From Acaryochloridaceae cyanobacterium SU_2_1 (GTDB lineage Bacteria; Cyanobacteriota; Cyanobacteriia; Thermosynechococcales; Thermosynechococcaceae), in contig JAAUUW010000007.1 in the NCBI GenBank assembly GCA_012030735.1, forward strand, positions 1 through 46,218: DNA of 46,218 bases, given 5' to 3'. Positions 27,463 to 37,912 of this stretch are shown here, in pieces. A model generated the notes under the pieces. That model searched no databases, had not been told where the DNA came from, and saw only the letters and a program-made list of their open reading frames with translations. The position numbers and the translations under genes are program-made. Position 1 is the stretch's first letter. Each line of letters begins with the position of its first letter.

Positions 27463-29936
27463 CTAGATAGACTCTACGGCTTGGGGAAGTAGCTCCCGTC
27501 GATCCGCAGGAGAAATCTTGACCTGTTTGTCATCATCCACATCCACAATCGCCGTCTGTCCTTCCTTGAGCCGCCCTGAGAGAATTTCCTCAGCGAGGGT
27601 GTCTTCTAGGAGGCGCATAATCGCACGACGCAAGGGTCTTGCCCCATAGCTGGGGTTATACCCCTCTTCCACAAGCCGCTCCTTGAAGCGATCCGTGATT
27701 TCTATCGTGATATTTTTTTCTTCTAGGCGCACAAAACTTCCTTGAGCAACAGCTCAGAAATTTCCTTCACCTCATCCTTGGTTAGCTGCCTAAAGACGAT
27801 GATTTCATCAAGGCGGTTTAAGAACTCAGGCCGGAAATATCCCTTCAGCTCTTCGTTGACCAAGGAGCGAATCCGATTGTACTGAGAATCTTCTTGGTCT
27901 TCGCTGAACTCGAAGCCAAGGCCACCGCCCCCTTTCTCGATCACCTTCGAACCAATGTTAGAGGTCATGATCAAGAGGGTGTTTTTAAAGTCAACGGTCC
28001 GACCCTTGGCATCAGTGAGCCGTCCATCCTCAAGGATCTGCAACAGCATGTTAAAGACATCGGGATGGGCCTTTTCGATTTCATCGAAGAGCACCACGGT
28101 ATAGGGGCGACGGCGAACGGCTTCCGTTAATTGTCCCCCTTCGTTATAGCCAACATAGCCCGGAGGAGAACCAATTAGCTTAGAAACCGTATGGCGCTCC
28201 ATATATTCAGACATGTCGAGGCGAATCATGGCCTCTTCGGAGCCAAAGAAGTAAGCGGCTAGGGCTTTGGTCAGCTCTGTTTTACCGACCCCTGTGGGAC
28301 CAGAGAAAATGAAGCTGGCAATCGGTCGATTGGGATTTTTGAGGCCGACTCTCGCTCGACGAATGGCGCGCGAAATGGCTCGCACAGCTTCATCTTGACC
28401 AATGAGGCGCTGATGGAGTGTGTCTTCCATATGCATCAATTTCTCCGACTCAGATTCGGTGAGCTTGCTCACCGGAACCCCAGTCCAAGAGGCGACGATA
28501 TGGGCGATATCTTCCTCGGTCACCTTCGGTGAATCTTCTGTAATTTCGTCGCTCGACTTTTTGTTCTGGGCAATCGCTTTAATTTCCGCCTTAATTTCCA
28601 TTTCGCGATCGCGCAACTCTCCCGCCTTGTCGAAGTTTTGGGAGCGAACGGCATCGTCCTTATCCTTAAGAACTTTACGGAGTTCCTTATCCAGCTCCTT
28701 GGCTGCAGGGGGCAATTGAGAATTGATCAAGCGCACCCTGGAGCCCGCTTCATCAATCAAGTCAATGGCCTTATCCGGCAAGTAACGGTCTGAAATATAG
28801 CGATCTGATAGTTTGGCTGCCGCTTCTAAGGACTCATCCAAAATGCTGAGTTTGTGATGCTGCTCGTATCGTTCTCGCAGACCATAGAGAATTTCAATGG
28901 TTTCATCCACTGTGGGTTCACCCACCACCACGGGCTGAAAACGTCGCTCTAAGGCTGCATCCCGCTCGATATGTTTGCGATATTCATCGAGGGTAGTGGC
29001 ACCAATACATTGCAACTCACCCCTAGCCAAGGCCGGTTTCAAAATATTAGCGGCATCAATAGCTCCCTCTGCCGCACCGGCACCAATCAGGGTATGCACT
29101 TCGTCAATCACCAAAATCACGTTTGAGGCTTGGCGAATCTCATCCATGATTTTCTTGAGGCGCTCTTCGAATTCACCCCGATACTTGGTGCCTGCCACCA
29201 GCAGACCGATATCTAGGGTCACCACGCGCTTCTCTTCCAAGATGTCAGGAATATCCCCATTGGCGATTCGTTGGGCTAGACCCTCTGCGATCGCAGTTTT
29301 ACCCACCCCGGGCTCTCCAATCAGCACTGGATTATTCTTAGTACGCCGACCCAAAATCTGGATCACCCGCTCAATTTCCTTCTGACGACCCACCACTGGA
29401 TCGAGCTTACCCTCACTCGCTAGATTCGTCAGATTGGCACCAAACTCATCCAAAGTCGGTGTTTTGGTTCGACCTGAACCTCCACCCGCCGAGACTTCAG
29501 CCGTTTCACCCAACATGCGAATCACCTGGGTACGAACCTTAGCCAAGTCAACGCCTAGGTTTTCTAACACCCGCGCAGCGACACCTTCACCTTCGCGAAT
29601 CAAGCCCAGCAGCAGATGCTCTGTCCCAATGTAGTTATGGCCTAACTGACGAGCCTCTTCCAAAGATAGCTCTAAAACACGCTTGGCTCTGGGGGTAAAG
29701 GGAATCTCCACCGCCACAAAACCAGAACCACGACCAATGATTTTTTCAACCTCAACCCGAGCATCCTTAAGATTAACGCCCATGGATTTCAAAACCTTGG
29801 CAGCCACGCCTGTTCCTTCTCCAATTAGACCCAAAAGAATTTGTTCTGTGCCAACAAAATTATGCCCTAAACGCCGGGCTTCCTCTTGGGCCAGCATGAT
29901 GACCTTAATGGCTTTCTCTGTAAAGCGTTCAAACAT
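27463..29936 (-). CDS. clpC: ATP-dependent Clp protease ATP-binding subunit ClpC, one frameshift
   Basis: ClpC is the HSP100 unfoldase of the cytosolic Clp protease and is usually essential in cyanobacteria. From the ATG at 29936 ([20 protein letters not shown]) the protein has two Clp_N repeats. Next come a first AAA+ domain (Walker A GEPGVGKT), a UVR-like middle segment (EKEL...[20 protein letters not shown]), and a second AAA+ domain (Walker [16 protein letters not shown], with [32 protein letters not shown]). The frame stops after LLLKEVLCA. The family end ([37 protein letters not shown]) follows in another frame. One T missing from the run at 27733-27736 explains the break. Restored length ~824 residues is typical. 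Confidence 0.95.
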
Positions 29937-30324
29937 GGCTTTTTCCCACAACCTGCTGCTTGCTGGTAAACCCAATCTTAACACGAGAGATTTGCTAGAT
30001 TGGCCTTTTTTCAAGAGTTCCCTCTGTTCCTGAAGACTGATCTGTCAACTGAACAAATCAGCAATCTTTGGTAACATGGCGTAGCTCCTGAATTCATTGT
30101 AGGTTTATCTCTTAGATTAAGGGGGAGGCCGCCAACGCAATTTAGGTGTGGAAACTACGACCTTGAGACAGACCTCCCATGACCAACCCCTGTCTCTGTT
30201 TAATCATCATGGCGGACTGATAGCCTTTACATAAAGTCGCTTTTTTAGTGCGATCACTTGCGATCACTAAAGATAAACCCCAAACAAAATGCTAGATAAA
30301 GATAATCTGATGATGCCCTCCAAC
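29937..30324. other. Promoter region upstream of clpC
   Basis: About 390 bases without a supported gene. The open frame extending clpC upstream to 30014 lacks family similarity. An imperfect inverted repeat around 30246-30275 (TTTAGTG ... CACTAAA) surrounds GCGATCACTT and GCGATC. It has no T tract on the strand of the upstream gene, so I do not call it a terminator. Confidence 0.5.
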
Positions 30325-31902
30325 TTATGACAACTTAGTCAGCAGCTTGAGAAAACCCTTCGTTCTGGGCGTCAATAAACCTCGCCGATACGTATCAGCT
30401 GACTTCTTAATTGCCTCAGCTTGGGTTGGATAGGGATGAATCACACTCGCCATCTGACTCAGACCCACCTTGCCCACCATCGCCGTGGTGATCTCGCTAA
30501 TCATTTCCCCACCATGGCGAGCGACAATCGTGGCTCCTAAAATAGTATCGGATCCTTTTCCTAAGTGAATTTTGAGAAACCCCTCCTCTTCACCATCAGC
30601 CAAGGCACGATCCACATCATTAAACAAAACTTTAATGGTATTGAGATCCATCCCTCGATCATGGGCTTCATGCTCATATAACCCCACATGGGCAATTTCT
30701 GGATCTGTATAGGTCACCCAAGGCATCACTAAATCACTGAGCTTATATTTACCAAATCCCCAAGGCGAAAAGAGCGTATTCTTGAGGACAATCCGAGCCG
30801 CAGCATCAGCAGCATGGGTGAATTTCCAGTCCATACAGATATCTCCGGCTGCATAGATATGGGGATTGGTGGTTTGGAGATAATCATTGACTTGGACCCC
30901 TCGGTGGGTATCATATTCCACCCCCACAGCTTCCAGATTTAAACCCTCTACATTGGGTGCTCGCCCAGCACCCACTAAAATTTGATCCACAACGATAGAC
31001 TCTGTTTGGCCATTCCGGTCAAAATAAATGACCTTGCCCTCGGCAGTGGCTACCACTCGCTGAAGTTGGCAGCCCAAGACCAGTTGCAACCCTTCTCGCT
31101 GAAAGGTCTGTTGGACAATTTCGGCAGCATCGGCATCTTCTTTATTGAGCAAATGGGAACCACGATGGAGCAGCACCACTTGGCTTCCTAATCGATGAAA
31201 AGCTTGGGCCAGCTCACAGCCAATCGGCCCACCACCAATCACTGCTAATCGTTGAGGACATTCTGTCAGGGAAAAAACTGTTTCATTTGTTAAGTATCCC
31301 GTTTCCTCAATGCCTGGAATTTGAGGGTGCACAGCCCTTGCCCCCGTTGTAATCACCGCTTTCTTAAAGCGTAGGGTTCGACCACCAACCGCGATGTTAT
31401 GTGGCCCTGTAAAGCTGCCCTCACCGAGGAATAGATCAACCCCTACCTTCGCAGCGCCCGCAGCAGAATCCACAGGACTGATCTGAGCGCGAATGCGGCG
31501 CATCCGCTCCATGACCAAGCCGAAATTCACATCGATTTGGCTAGGAGGTTCAATCCCAAAGGGCTGGGCGTCACGCATGTCTGCGGCTACCCGAGCCGAA
31601 CGAATCAAACATTTAGAAGGGACACAGCCTACATTCAAGCAATCTCCTCCCATTAAATGTTTCTCGATTAAGGCCACCTTGAGGCCGACGCCTAAGCCAG
31701 CCGCACCTTTGGCGGTGACTAGGCCAGCAGTGCCAGAGCCAATCACAACCAGGTCATAGCACTCTGCCGGAGCTGGGTTAACCCAATCTGCTGGATGAAC
31801 ATGGGAAATTAAGGTGCGGTTATGACGATCCATGGGCTGGAGGGTCACTCCAGGGGTGGCAGATTGAGTCATCTTTGCTGTGGCTCCTAGCGAGTTGAAC
31901 AT
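30325..31902 (-). CDS. Mercuric reductase-like FAD/NAD-linked disulfide oxidoreductase
   Basis: The 525-residue flavoprotein has the FAD-binding GSGTAGLVTAKGAAG, the redox-active GGDCLNVGCVPSK (C-x4-C), the NAD-binding VIGGGPIGCELAQAF and the second FAD motif IYAAGDI. The C-terminal HPYPTQAE occupies the catalytic His-Glu site and is shared with MerA-like enzymes. It has no N-terminal metal-binding HMA domain and no C-terminal vicinal cysteine pair, which are needed for Hg(II) reduction in true MerA. I therefore call it a MerA-like oxidoreductase of unknown substrate. Several in-frame methionines are possible starts; MTQS (~31872) and MDRH (~31833) are alternatives. Confidence 0.88.
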   Translation of the reverse strand: MFNSLGATAKMTQSATPGVTLQPMDRHNRTLISHVHPADWVNPAPAECYDLVVIGSGTAGLVTAKGAAGLGVGLKVALIEKHLMGGDCLNVGCVPSKCLIRSARVAADMRDAQPFGIEPPSQIDVNFGLVMERMRRIRAQISPVDSAAGAAKVGVDLFLGEGSFTGPHNIAVGGRTLRFKKAVITTGARAVHPQIPGIEETGYLTNETVFSLTECPQRLAVIGGGPIGCELAQAFHRLGSQVVLLHRGSHLLNKEDADAAEIVQQTFQREGLQLVLGCQLQRVVATAEGKVIYFDRNGQTESIVVDQILVGAGRAPNVEGLNLEAVGVEYDTHRGVQVNDYLQTTNPHIYAAGDICMDWKFTHAADAAARIVLKNTLFSPWGFGKYKLSDLVMPWVTYTDPEIAHVGLYEHEAHDRGMDLNTIKVLFNDVDRALADGEEEGFLKIHLGKGSDTILGATIVARHGGEMISEITTAMVGKVGLSQMASVIHPYPTQAEAIKKSADTYRRGLLTPRTKGFLKLLTKLS

Positions 31903-31978
31903 TATTCAGGTTGAAATGGTATTCCCCATCGGTGGTAATAAGGTTATTCATTACCAAGGCTGATTATCAGGGTTGATT

Positions 31979-33061
31979 CTAAGATTCTGCTGAGAGCTGG
32001 GCTGCATAAAGGGCTGCCCCGATTAAGCCCAACTTAGGGTTCAAAACCACATGCACGGGCACCTTTTGAAGCAAGGGGCTGACTCGCCCTTTAAGCTGAA
32101 AATTCTCTAAGAATTTGCCTTGCTGTAGCAAGGGCAGAATTTTAGGGGCAATACCCCCAGTAATGTATAGTCCCCCATAGGGCAGCAGTTTGAGGGCCAG
32201 ATTGCCTGCTTCAGCACCATAGGTAGACACAAATAGCTCCATGGTTTGGATGCTCAACAGATCGGTTTGGGCGATTGCAGCTTGAGCAATAGCAGCCGAT
32301 GGATCAATCGCATGGTTAGCCTGCGGTGAAGATGCTGCTTGCCACCGTTGCAGAATCTGAGCAATCTGAGGTGACTCAGGGGTCTGGCCTAAGTCTCGTA
32401 AAAACTGATAAATAGACAAAATTCCCTGGCCAGATACCACCCGTTCCACGGAGATCCGAGTCGTTTGCTGTTGCTGGAGAAGATATTCAAGGAGCTGAAA
32501 TTCCAGAGAATTGCGAGGGGCAAAATCCGTATGTCCGCCTTCGCTGGCAAAAATCTGATAGCCCTGCCCTTGGGGGAGTAAGAAGCCTTCGCCTAAGCCT
32601 GTTCCTGCCCCTAAGAGGGCAATGGGGCTCGTGGGTTGGGCAGGAGCGGATTGCAGGGTAATAAAATCTGTCGGGGCTAAACCAAGAATGCCATAACTGT
32701 TAGCGGCAAAATCGTTGAGCAACCTCACTTGAGGAATGCCCAAGTCTTGCTCTAATCGGCTAGAGGTTAGAAGCCAAGATAGATTGGTGAGTTCGGATCT
32801 TTGTCCAATCACAGGGCCAGCAATGCCAAAGCAAGCTCGAGCAACGGAGGATTCGATTCCCCTGGCGTTGGCGGCCTCAGCCAAAAAGCGTTGGACTATG
32901 GGCGTTAAATCTGGATAATCTTGACTGGGATAGGTCTGTTCGTAGGGGGTGCTGAATTGAAGAATGGTCTGATCATCTGTTGCTGCATGGGTTTGCACCA
33001 ACTGTAAGGTTGTTTTTGTTCCCCCAATATCTCCAACAAGTAAGATGGTCATCTCTGTCAT
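31979..33061 (-). CDS. glk: Glucokinase
   Basis: Glucokinase phosphorylates glucose for entry into central metabolism. ILLVGDIGGTKTTLQL is the phosphate-1 motif, FGIAGPVIG is the family segment, LLGAGTGLGEGFL is the phosphate-2 region and EGGHTDFAPRN is the glucose-binding motif of the Pfam glucokinase family. The open frame extends to 33247 but those ~62 residues overlap the next gene and have no similarity. The ATG at 33061 (MTEMTILLVGD) gives ~360 residues, the usual length. It is on the same strand as the small membrane protein upstream. Confidence 0.95.
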   Translation of the reverse strand: MTEMTILLVGDIGGTKTTLQLVQTHAATDDQTILQFSTPYEQTYPSQDYPDLTPIVQRFLAEAANARGIESSVARACFGIAGPVIGQRSELTNLSWLLTSSRLEQDLGIPQVRLLNDFAANSYGILGLAPTDFITLQSAPAQPTSPIALLGAGTGLGEGFLLPQGQGYQIFASEGGHTDFAPRNSLEFQLLEYLLQQQQTTRISVERVVSGQGILSIYQFLRDLGQTPESPQIAQILQRWQAASSPQANHAIDPSAAIAQAAIAQTDLLSIQTMELFVSTYGAEAGNLALKLLPYGGLYITGGIAPKILPLLQQGKFLENFQLKGRVSPLLQKVPVHVVLNPKLGLIGAALYAAQLSAES

Positions 33062-33149
33062 GCAAGTTGGTAAAACCTTTCGGTACTCAGGTGCAGGTAG
33101 AGGAAGACAGCTATCCTCTTGCAAGGCGCAGTCAGTCGAGCCTTTGAGA

Positions 33150-33467
33150 TTATTCTGGCAGATCTGAATCTGACGCTGCATCAGTGGCGGTGTTGGGTTC
33201 TGCTGAGGGCTGACTGAGGTCTTGATCCGCACCGCTGTAGTCGGCAATTATAAAGACATAGAGTCCTTGCAGGGCAATCACGCCTAGCCAACCCAAAGTT
33301 AAAGGCTTGGCCCATGGCCAATCTAAGGATTTGAGGAGCAGCCAAAACCAGATGGCCGTGGTGGAGGTGGCGAAGATGGCAATGTTGAAGGCAAAGTTGA
33401 TGCGATCGCCCAAGCGCCGAAAAGCGGGATCACGACGATCGGGTTCACGAGGCCATTGGGGCGGCAT
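33150..33467 (-). CDS. Small two-transmembrane hypothetical protein
   Basis: The 105-residue protein has an Arg/Asp-rich start (PREPDRRDPAFRRLGDRINFAFN). Two hydrophobic segments follow (FNIAIFATSTTAIWFWLLLKSL and LTLGWLGVIALQGLYVFII), then an acidic Ser-rich tail. I recall similar cyanobacterial proteins of unknown function. It lies 88 bases upstream of glk with the same orientation. Confidence 0.65.
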   Translation of the reverse strand: MPPQWPREPDRRDPAFRRLGDRINFAFNIAIFATSTTAIWFWLLLKSLDWPWAKPLTLGWLGVIALQGLYVFIIADYSGADQDLSQPSAEPNTATDAASDSDLPE

Positions 33468-33623
33468 AGTTCAGTCTTGCTCTCTGAAAAGGGACCTAAG
33501 CTTCGTTCTCAGATTCGGTCAAGAGGTAGTCCTCTGTCAACTCTGTAATGTTGGCAAGTCATCATTTTGACATCAATGGAGCAGTCTTTGGAGCAATGAT
33601 CCGGATGTTGATTCTGAATCTTA

Positions 33624-34538
33624 TCAAGTCTGAATATCACTACTTTTGGAGGATAATGCCTGAAGCATTTGGCGAAGAGATGTTTGCCAATGGGGGGCTG
33701 ACTGACCTAACACCTGCATTATTTTACGGTTGCTGAGGACAGAATAGGCAGGTCGCACAGCAGGGGTGGGATACTCAGCAGTGGAGATCGGCAGTATTTG
33801 CTCAATTTGCAAGGGCAATCCTAAGCCTTTAGCTTCGGCAAAGAGGGCGACCGCGAAGTCATACCAACTGGCAACACCGCTATTTGTGAAATGGTAGGTG
33901 CCCGATATATTAGCAGTTGGTGCTAGAGCCAGCAGGGCTGTGATCGCATCCGCAATATCCTTTGCCCAGGTGGGGGTACCGATTTGATCCATAACCACTG
34001 AGATCTGACTTCGTTCTGCCCCCAGCCGTAGCATGGTTTTGACAAAATTCCCCTTACCATAGGCACCATAGACCCATGCCGTTCGCAAAATGAAATGGCG
34101 ATCGCAGCTGTTCCGCACAGCTTCTTCGCCCCGCCATTTAGAATGGCCATAAACATTTTGGGGATGGGGCAAATCCGTTTCCGCATAGGGATGGCTTTGC
34201 TGGCCATCAAAGACATAATCCGTCGAGAGGTGTACCAAAATGGCACCGAGATTTTGGGCCACCTCAGCCAGCAAAGCGGGAACCCTTGCATTGATCTGAT
34301 CGGCTAAATCCGGCTCTGACTCTGCCCGATCTACCGCTGTATAAGCGGCAGCATTGACAATCACTTGTGGTTGCACAGAAGCAAGCTGTTGATGCAGTTG
34401 TGTCGAGGTCGACAGCTTAGTCAAATCAAGATCTGTTCGATCCCAGACGGTGAGCTGGCCTAGCCTGGGTAATGTCAATTGTAATTCTTGGCCCACTTGG
34501 CCTTGGGCACCGATCAAGAGCAGGGATGGCATCGTCAA
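33624..34538 (-). CDS. rfbD: dTDP-4-dehydrorhamnose reductase
   Basis: RfbD makes dTDP-L-rhamnose, a precursor for cell-surface polysaccharide. The 304-residue protein has the NAD(P)-binding LLIGAQGQVGQEL, VNAAAYTAVDRAE, the STDYVFDG motif, and the catalytic YGHSKWRGEEAV (YxxxK). RTAWVYGAYGKGNFVKTML and RPAYSVLSN follow in the expected places. No other dTDP-rhamnose gene is nearby. Complete length. Confidence 0.95.
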   Translation of the reverse strand: MTMPSLLLIGAQGQVGQELQLTLPRLGQLTVWDRTDLDLTKLSTSTQLHQQLASVQPQVIVNAAAYTAVDRAESEPDLADQINARVPALLAEVAQNLGAILVHLSTDYVFDGQQSHPYAETDLPHPQNVYGHSKWRGEEAVRNSCDRHFILRTAWVYGAYGKGNFVKTMLRLGAERSQISVVMDQIGTPTWAKDIADAITALLALAPTANISGTYHFTNSGVASWYDFAVALFAEAKGLGLPLQIEQILPISTAEYPTPAVRPAYSVLSNRKIMQVLGQSAPHWQTSLRQMLQALSSKSSDIQT

Positions 34539-35024
34539 CAGCAGAAACTAAGCAGGGCTGGGACTGGTAATCTTGGCTATTATAAGGGACTGCCTGGACA
34601 ATCTTGGGATCGTGGCTTTAATAAGCCCGAGTCGTTAGAGAGGTAATGGTAGCCGAAGATCTATCCTCGCATCCTATGAATACCTTCCTAATACTCGTGA
34701 CCATGAGCAGCAGCTGTCTCGATGCTACACAGCCTTGTATAGAAGGTTTGTCCTCCTTCGCCTTTTCCCCATCTGATCTGTGTCTGTCAAGGTGTCATTT
34801 TTAAGGCTGTTGAAGTTGGCTAAGACTTGCTGGGAAAAGCGAAGACTAAAATGGGTCTAAAGGTTCTCACGACTCTCTTTGATAAAGCCTTATCCAACTG
34901 GCCGGCAAGTATCGACAGAGTTCAAGTAATCGATGGAAATCGCCTTTGATGATTGCTTACCCCAATGGAATGACATGGCACGTCCACAAAGCCTGTCATT
35001 CTAAACCTTAACTAATCCACCTTC
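34539..35024. other. Intergenic region between rfbD and nrtD
   Basis: About 490 bases without an open frame I can support. It contains the 3' hairpin of the nrt operon at 34968-35001 and presumably the rfbD promoter. Confidence 0.5.
34968..35001 (-). terminator. Hairpin downstream of nrtD
   Basis: GAATGACA-T-GGC (34968-34979) pairs with GCC-TGTCATTC (34991-35001) around an 11-base loop, with one bulged base. It lies ~24 bases beyond the nrtD stop codon. There is no T tract, so it may protect or process the 3' end rather than terminate. Confidence 0.45.
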
Positions 35025-35861
35025 CTAACTGACACCATGGGCATAGCGCTGAAAAAGAAACTCAAGGGCATGGTTGCGGAGGGAATAGTAATCAGGATTC
35101 TCGACAATTTGAGTGCGATCGCGCGGTCGGGCAAAGGGAATGGTCATAATCTCACCGATCTCGGCACCGGGCCCATTGGTCATCATAACCACCCGATCGG
35201 CAAGAAATATGGCTTCATCAATATCATGGGTTACCATCAGCACCGTCACCCGATGATCCTGCCAAATCTTGAGGAGCTCCTCCTGCATTTCTTCGCGGGT
35301 GATGGCATCTAAAGCTCCGAAGGGTTCATCTAAGATCAATAGCTTGGGGCGAATAGCTAAGGCACGAGCTATACAGACCCGCTGCTTCATCCCCCCCGAT
35401 AGTTCACTGGGCCGCTTGTCGGCAGCGTCAGTAAGGCCCACCATTTCTAAGTGCTCACGCACGATCGCAACTTTTTCCGCCTTAGATTTATGGGGATAAA
35501 CAGTTTTAACTGCTAGGTAAATATTATCGAAGGCACTCTTCCAAGGCAGCAGCGAATAGTTCTGAAACACCACCATCCGATCTGGTCCTGGCTCTTCAAT
35601 CCGCTGGTTTTGCAAACGCACTTCTCCAAAGGTCGGTCGCCGAAAGCCCGACACCATATCAAGTAGCGTGGACTTTCCACAGCCAGAATGGCCAATCAGA
35701 CAGACAAATTCTCCCTCAGAAATGGTGAGGTTGATACTGGTGAGAACGGTATAGGGGCCTTGGGGCGTTTCGTAGAGCTTAGATGCATTCTCAATGACGA
35801 GGTAAGGCTCTTCCGGACTGGGGCGCTTGCGACTAGTGGAATATTCAAGGGCTTGGTTCAT
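35025..35861 (-). CDS. nrtD: Nitrate/nitrite ABC transporter ATP-binding protein NrtD
   Basis: NrtD is one of two ATPases of the nitrate importer. The 278-residue protein has Walker A GHSGCGKST, GPDRMVVFQNYSLLPWKSAFDNI (Q-loop), signature LSGGMKQRVCIARAL, Walker B LLILDEPFGALDAIT and the switch His in MVTHDIDEAI. It lacks the binding-protein-like domain of NrtC. It follows nrtC by ~50 bases and is the last gene of nrtABCD. The reading frame is intact. Confidence 0.95.
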   Translation of the reverse strand: MNQALEYSTSRKRPSPEEPYLVIENASKLYETPQGPYTVLTSINLTISEGEFVCLIGHSGCGKSTLLDMVSGFRRPTFGEVRLQNQRIEEPGPDRMVVFQNYSLLPWKSAFDNIYLAVKTVYPHKSKAEKVAIVREHLEMVGLTDAADKRPSELSGGMKQRVCIARALAIRPKLLILDEPFGALDAITREEMQEELLKIWQDHRVTVLMVTHDIDEAIFLADRVVMMTNGPGAEIGEIMTIPFARPRDRTQIVENPDYYSLRNHALEFLFQRYAHGVS

Positions 35862-35912
35862 CTTGTCAGGTAGAGCAACGATAGGGAGTCAAGAGGAGAA
35901 AATGGAGGGGGA

Positions 35913-37912
35913 TTAAGCTGCGATTGCAGGTTCACCCATCTGCACTTCCTGAATCTGGATGTCTCGTTTAATGGCGAGGCGATCCAGATAATCAAGAGGA
36001 TAATCAGGATCAAACACGGTGCCATCAAAGAGCTGAATTTGATGGCGATTGGGGCCAACACCGGCTAGCCCCAGTTCCTGAGCCGCCTGAGCGAAAATCT
36101 CTGGTCGTCGAACTCGATCAAGCACCTCGATCCAGTTCCGGGGAAACGGAATTAGGCCCCAGCGAGCGAGTTGTGTCAAAATCCATAGCCCCTCGACTCG
36201 ATCGGGGAAATTGGATTGGCTGGTAAAAAACTGGTTGTACCGAGGCAAGACCTCAGGGGTTGCCTCGGTACCTCGGTCATAGGCCGTCAAAAAGCCTGGT
36301 TGCATCATTTCCGTCGCCCCTCCCACATATTGGGGTAAACAGAGCCAAGACAAAATTTGGCCCCGATGACGGGGATCATCACAATATTCGCAGGCTTCTA
36401 AGAGCGCCTTCACTAGGGCAAGTTGGGTTTTAGGATGCTGGTCGGCCCAATCTTCGCGCATCCCCAGTACCTTCTCAGGATGCCCCGGCCACAGCTCTAA
36501 ATCATGGGCAATCACAAACCCTAAGCCTTCTTTCACCGCATGGGAGTTCCAGGGTTCCCCCACACAGTATCCATCAATATTGCCCGCACCGAGGTTTGCC
36601 ACCATTTGCGGGGGCGAAATCACTCTCAAGTCCAGATCTAGATCGGGGTCAATGCCGCCGGAGGCCAGCCAATAGCGCAGCATCAGATTGTGCATAGAGG
36701 CGGGATGCACCATGCCCAAGGTATGACGTTTTGTGCTGGATTGGGCCAGGTATTGCTTAAAATCGGCCAAGGTACGGACACCCTGGTGATAGAGGTCTTT
36801 ACTAAAGGTGATGGCGTTGCCGTTGCGGCTTAAGATCATGCTAATTACCATCGGCACCGGGGCTTTACTGCCCGGTCCAACGGTCATAGCCAGGGCATCC
36901 CCGCCACCATCTGCGCGGCATCGAGACGGCCATTCGTGACCCCCTCTAGAATGGCTTTCCAACTCGGTTCTCGACTGAGGGTGACCTCTTCTAAGCCATG
37001 CTTGGCAAAAAAGCCCTGCTCCTTAGCAACCACTAAGGGGGCGCAATCCGTGAGGGGCACAAAGCCAAGGTTAAGGTTGATCTTTTCTAAGCCGTGGCGA
37101 GACACGACCAAGGGTTGTAGACGCTTCCGTTTTTTCTCTAGTTTTGCTGGTTGAGAAAGTAGAGAATCTCACTACGAAGGCTGTAGTAGCTGGGATGATT
37201 CACCACATCCATACGCTGCCGAGGCCGAGGAATGGGCACCTCTAAAATCTGGCCGACATAGGACTCAGGACCGTTGGTGAGCATTACAATCCGATCCGAG
37301 AGCAGCAGGGCTTCATCGACATCGTGGGTCACCATCATGCAGGTGGCTTGACTCTCCGCCAAAATCTTCATCAGCTGATCCTGTAGCCCCCCTCGGGTGA
37401 GGGCATCGAGTGCCCCAAAGGGTTCATCGAGCAGCAGGAGCTTGGGACGAATGGCAAGGGCGCGGGCGATCGCAGCCCGTTGCTTCATCCCCCCCGACAG
37501 TTCATGGGGAAACTTCTGTCTGGCCTGACGCAGACCCACCAGATCAAGATGATGCTCAACGATCTCGCGCTGTTCTGCCCTGGGCAAATGTTTGAGGGCC
37601 GTATTGACGCTTAGAGCAATATTTTGCTCCACCGTCTTCCAGGGCAGCAGAGAGTAGTTCTGAAACACACCATCCGATCGGACCAGCCCCCTTTACCTGA
37701 CGACCTTCGAGGATAATCCCCCCTGTTGAGGGCGGTTCTAACCCCGCCACAATATTCAAGAGCGTTGACTTACCACATCCTGAGTGACCCACAAGAGAGA
37801 CAAACTCACCTTTTTCGAGGGTTAAGGCGATGTTGCCAAGGGCTTTATACTGCTTGCCATTCGGCAAAGGGAAAACTTTTTCCACATGGTCAACTTCTAA
37901 ATAGGTTGCCAT
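35913..37912 (-). CDS. nrtC: Nitrate/nitrite ABC transporter NrtC (ATPase fused to NrtA-like domain), four frameshifts
   Basis: NrtC couples an ATPase (~1-255) to a C-terminal NrtA-like regulatory domain. The pieces in order are YLEVDHVEKVFPL with Walker A GHSGCGKST; VFQNYSLLPWKTVEQN with LSGGMKQRAAIARAL and LLLLDEPFGALDAL; LVVSRHGLEKINLNLGFVPLTDCAPLVVAKE; then AMTVGPGSKAPVPMVISMILSRNG and the rest of the binding-protein fold. They lie in different frames. Joins need two missing bases near 37665-37682, one A at the T4 run 37142-37145 and one C at 36893-36895 (MVAGMPLAMTVG). Each join restores family-typical sequence. The gene starts at the TAATG overlap with nrtB. Four errors in one essential transporter gene point to sequence error, not decay. 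Confidence 0.88.

Noticed and set aside
30246-30275. Inverted repeat near TTTAGTGCGATCAC as a terminator of the MerA-like gene
   Set aside because: Stem only 7 bp and followed by A residues, not T, on the relevant strand.
36884-37912. Several independent small genes in the nrtC region
   Set aside because: All pieces join into one NrtC protein with four single-base corrections, each restoring family motifs.
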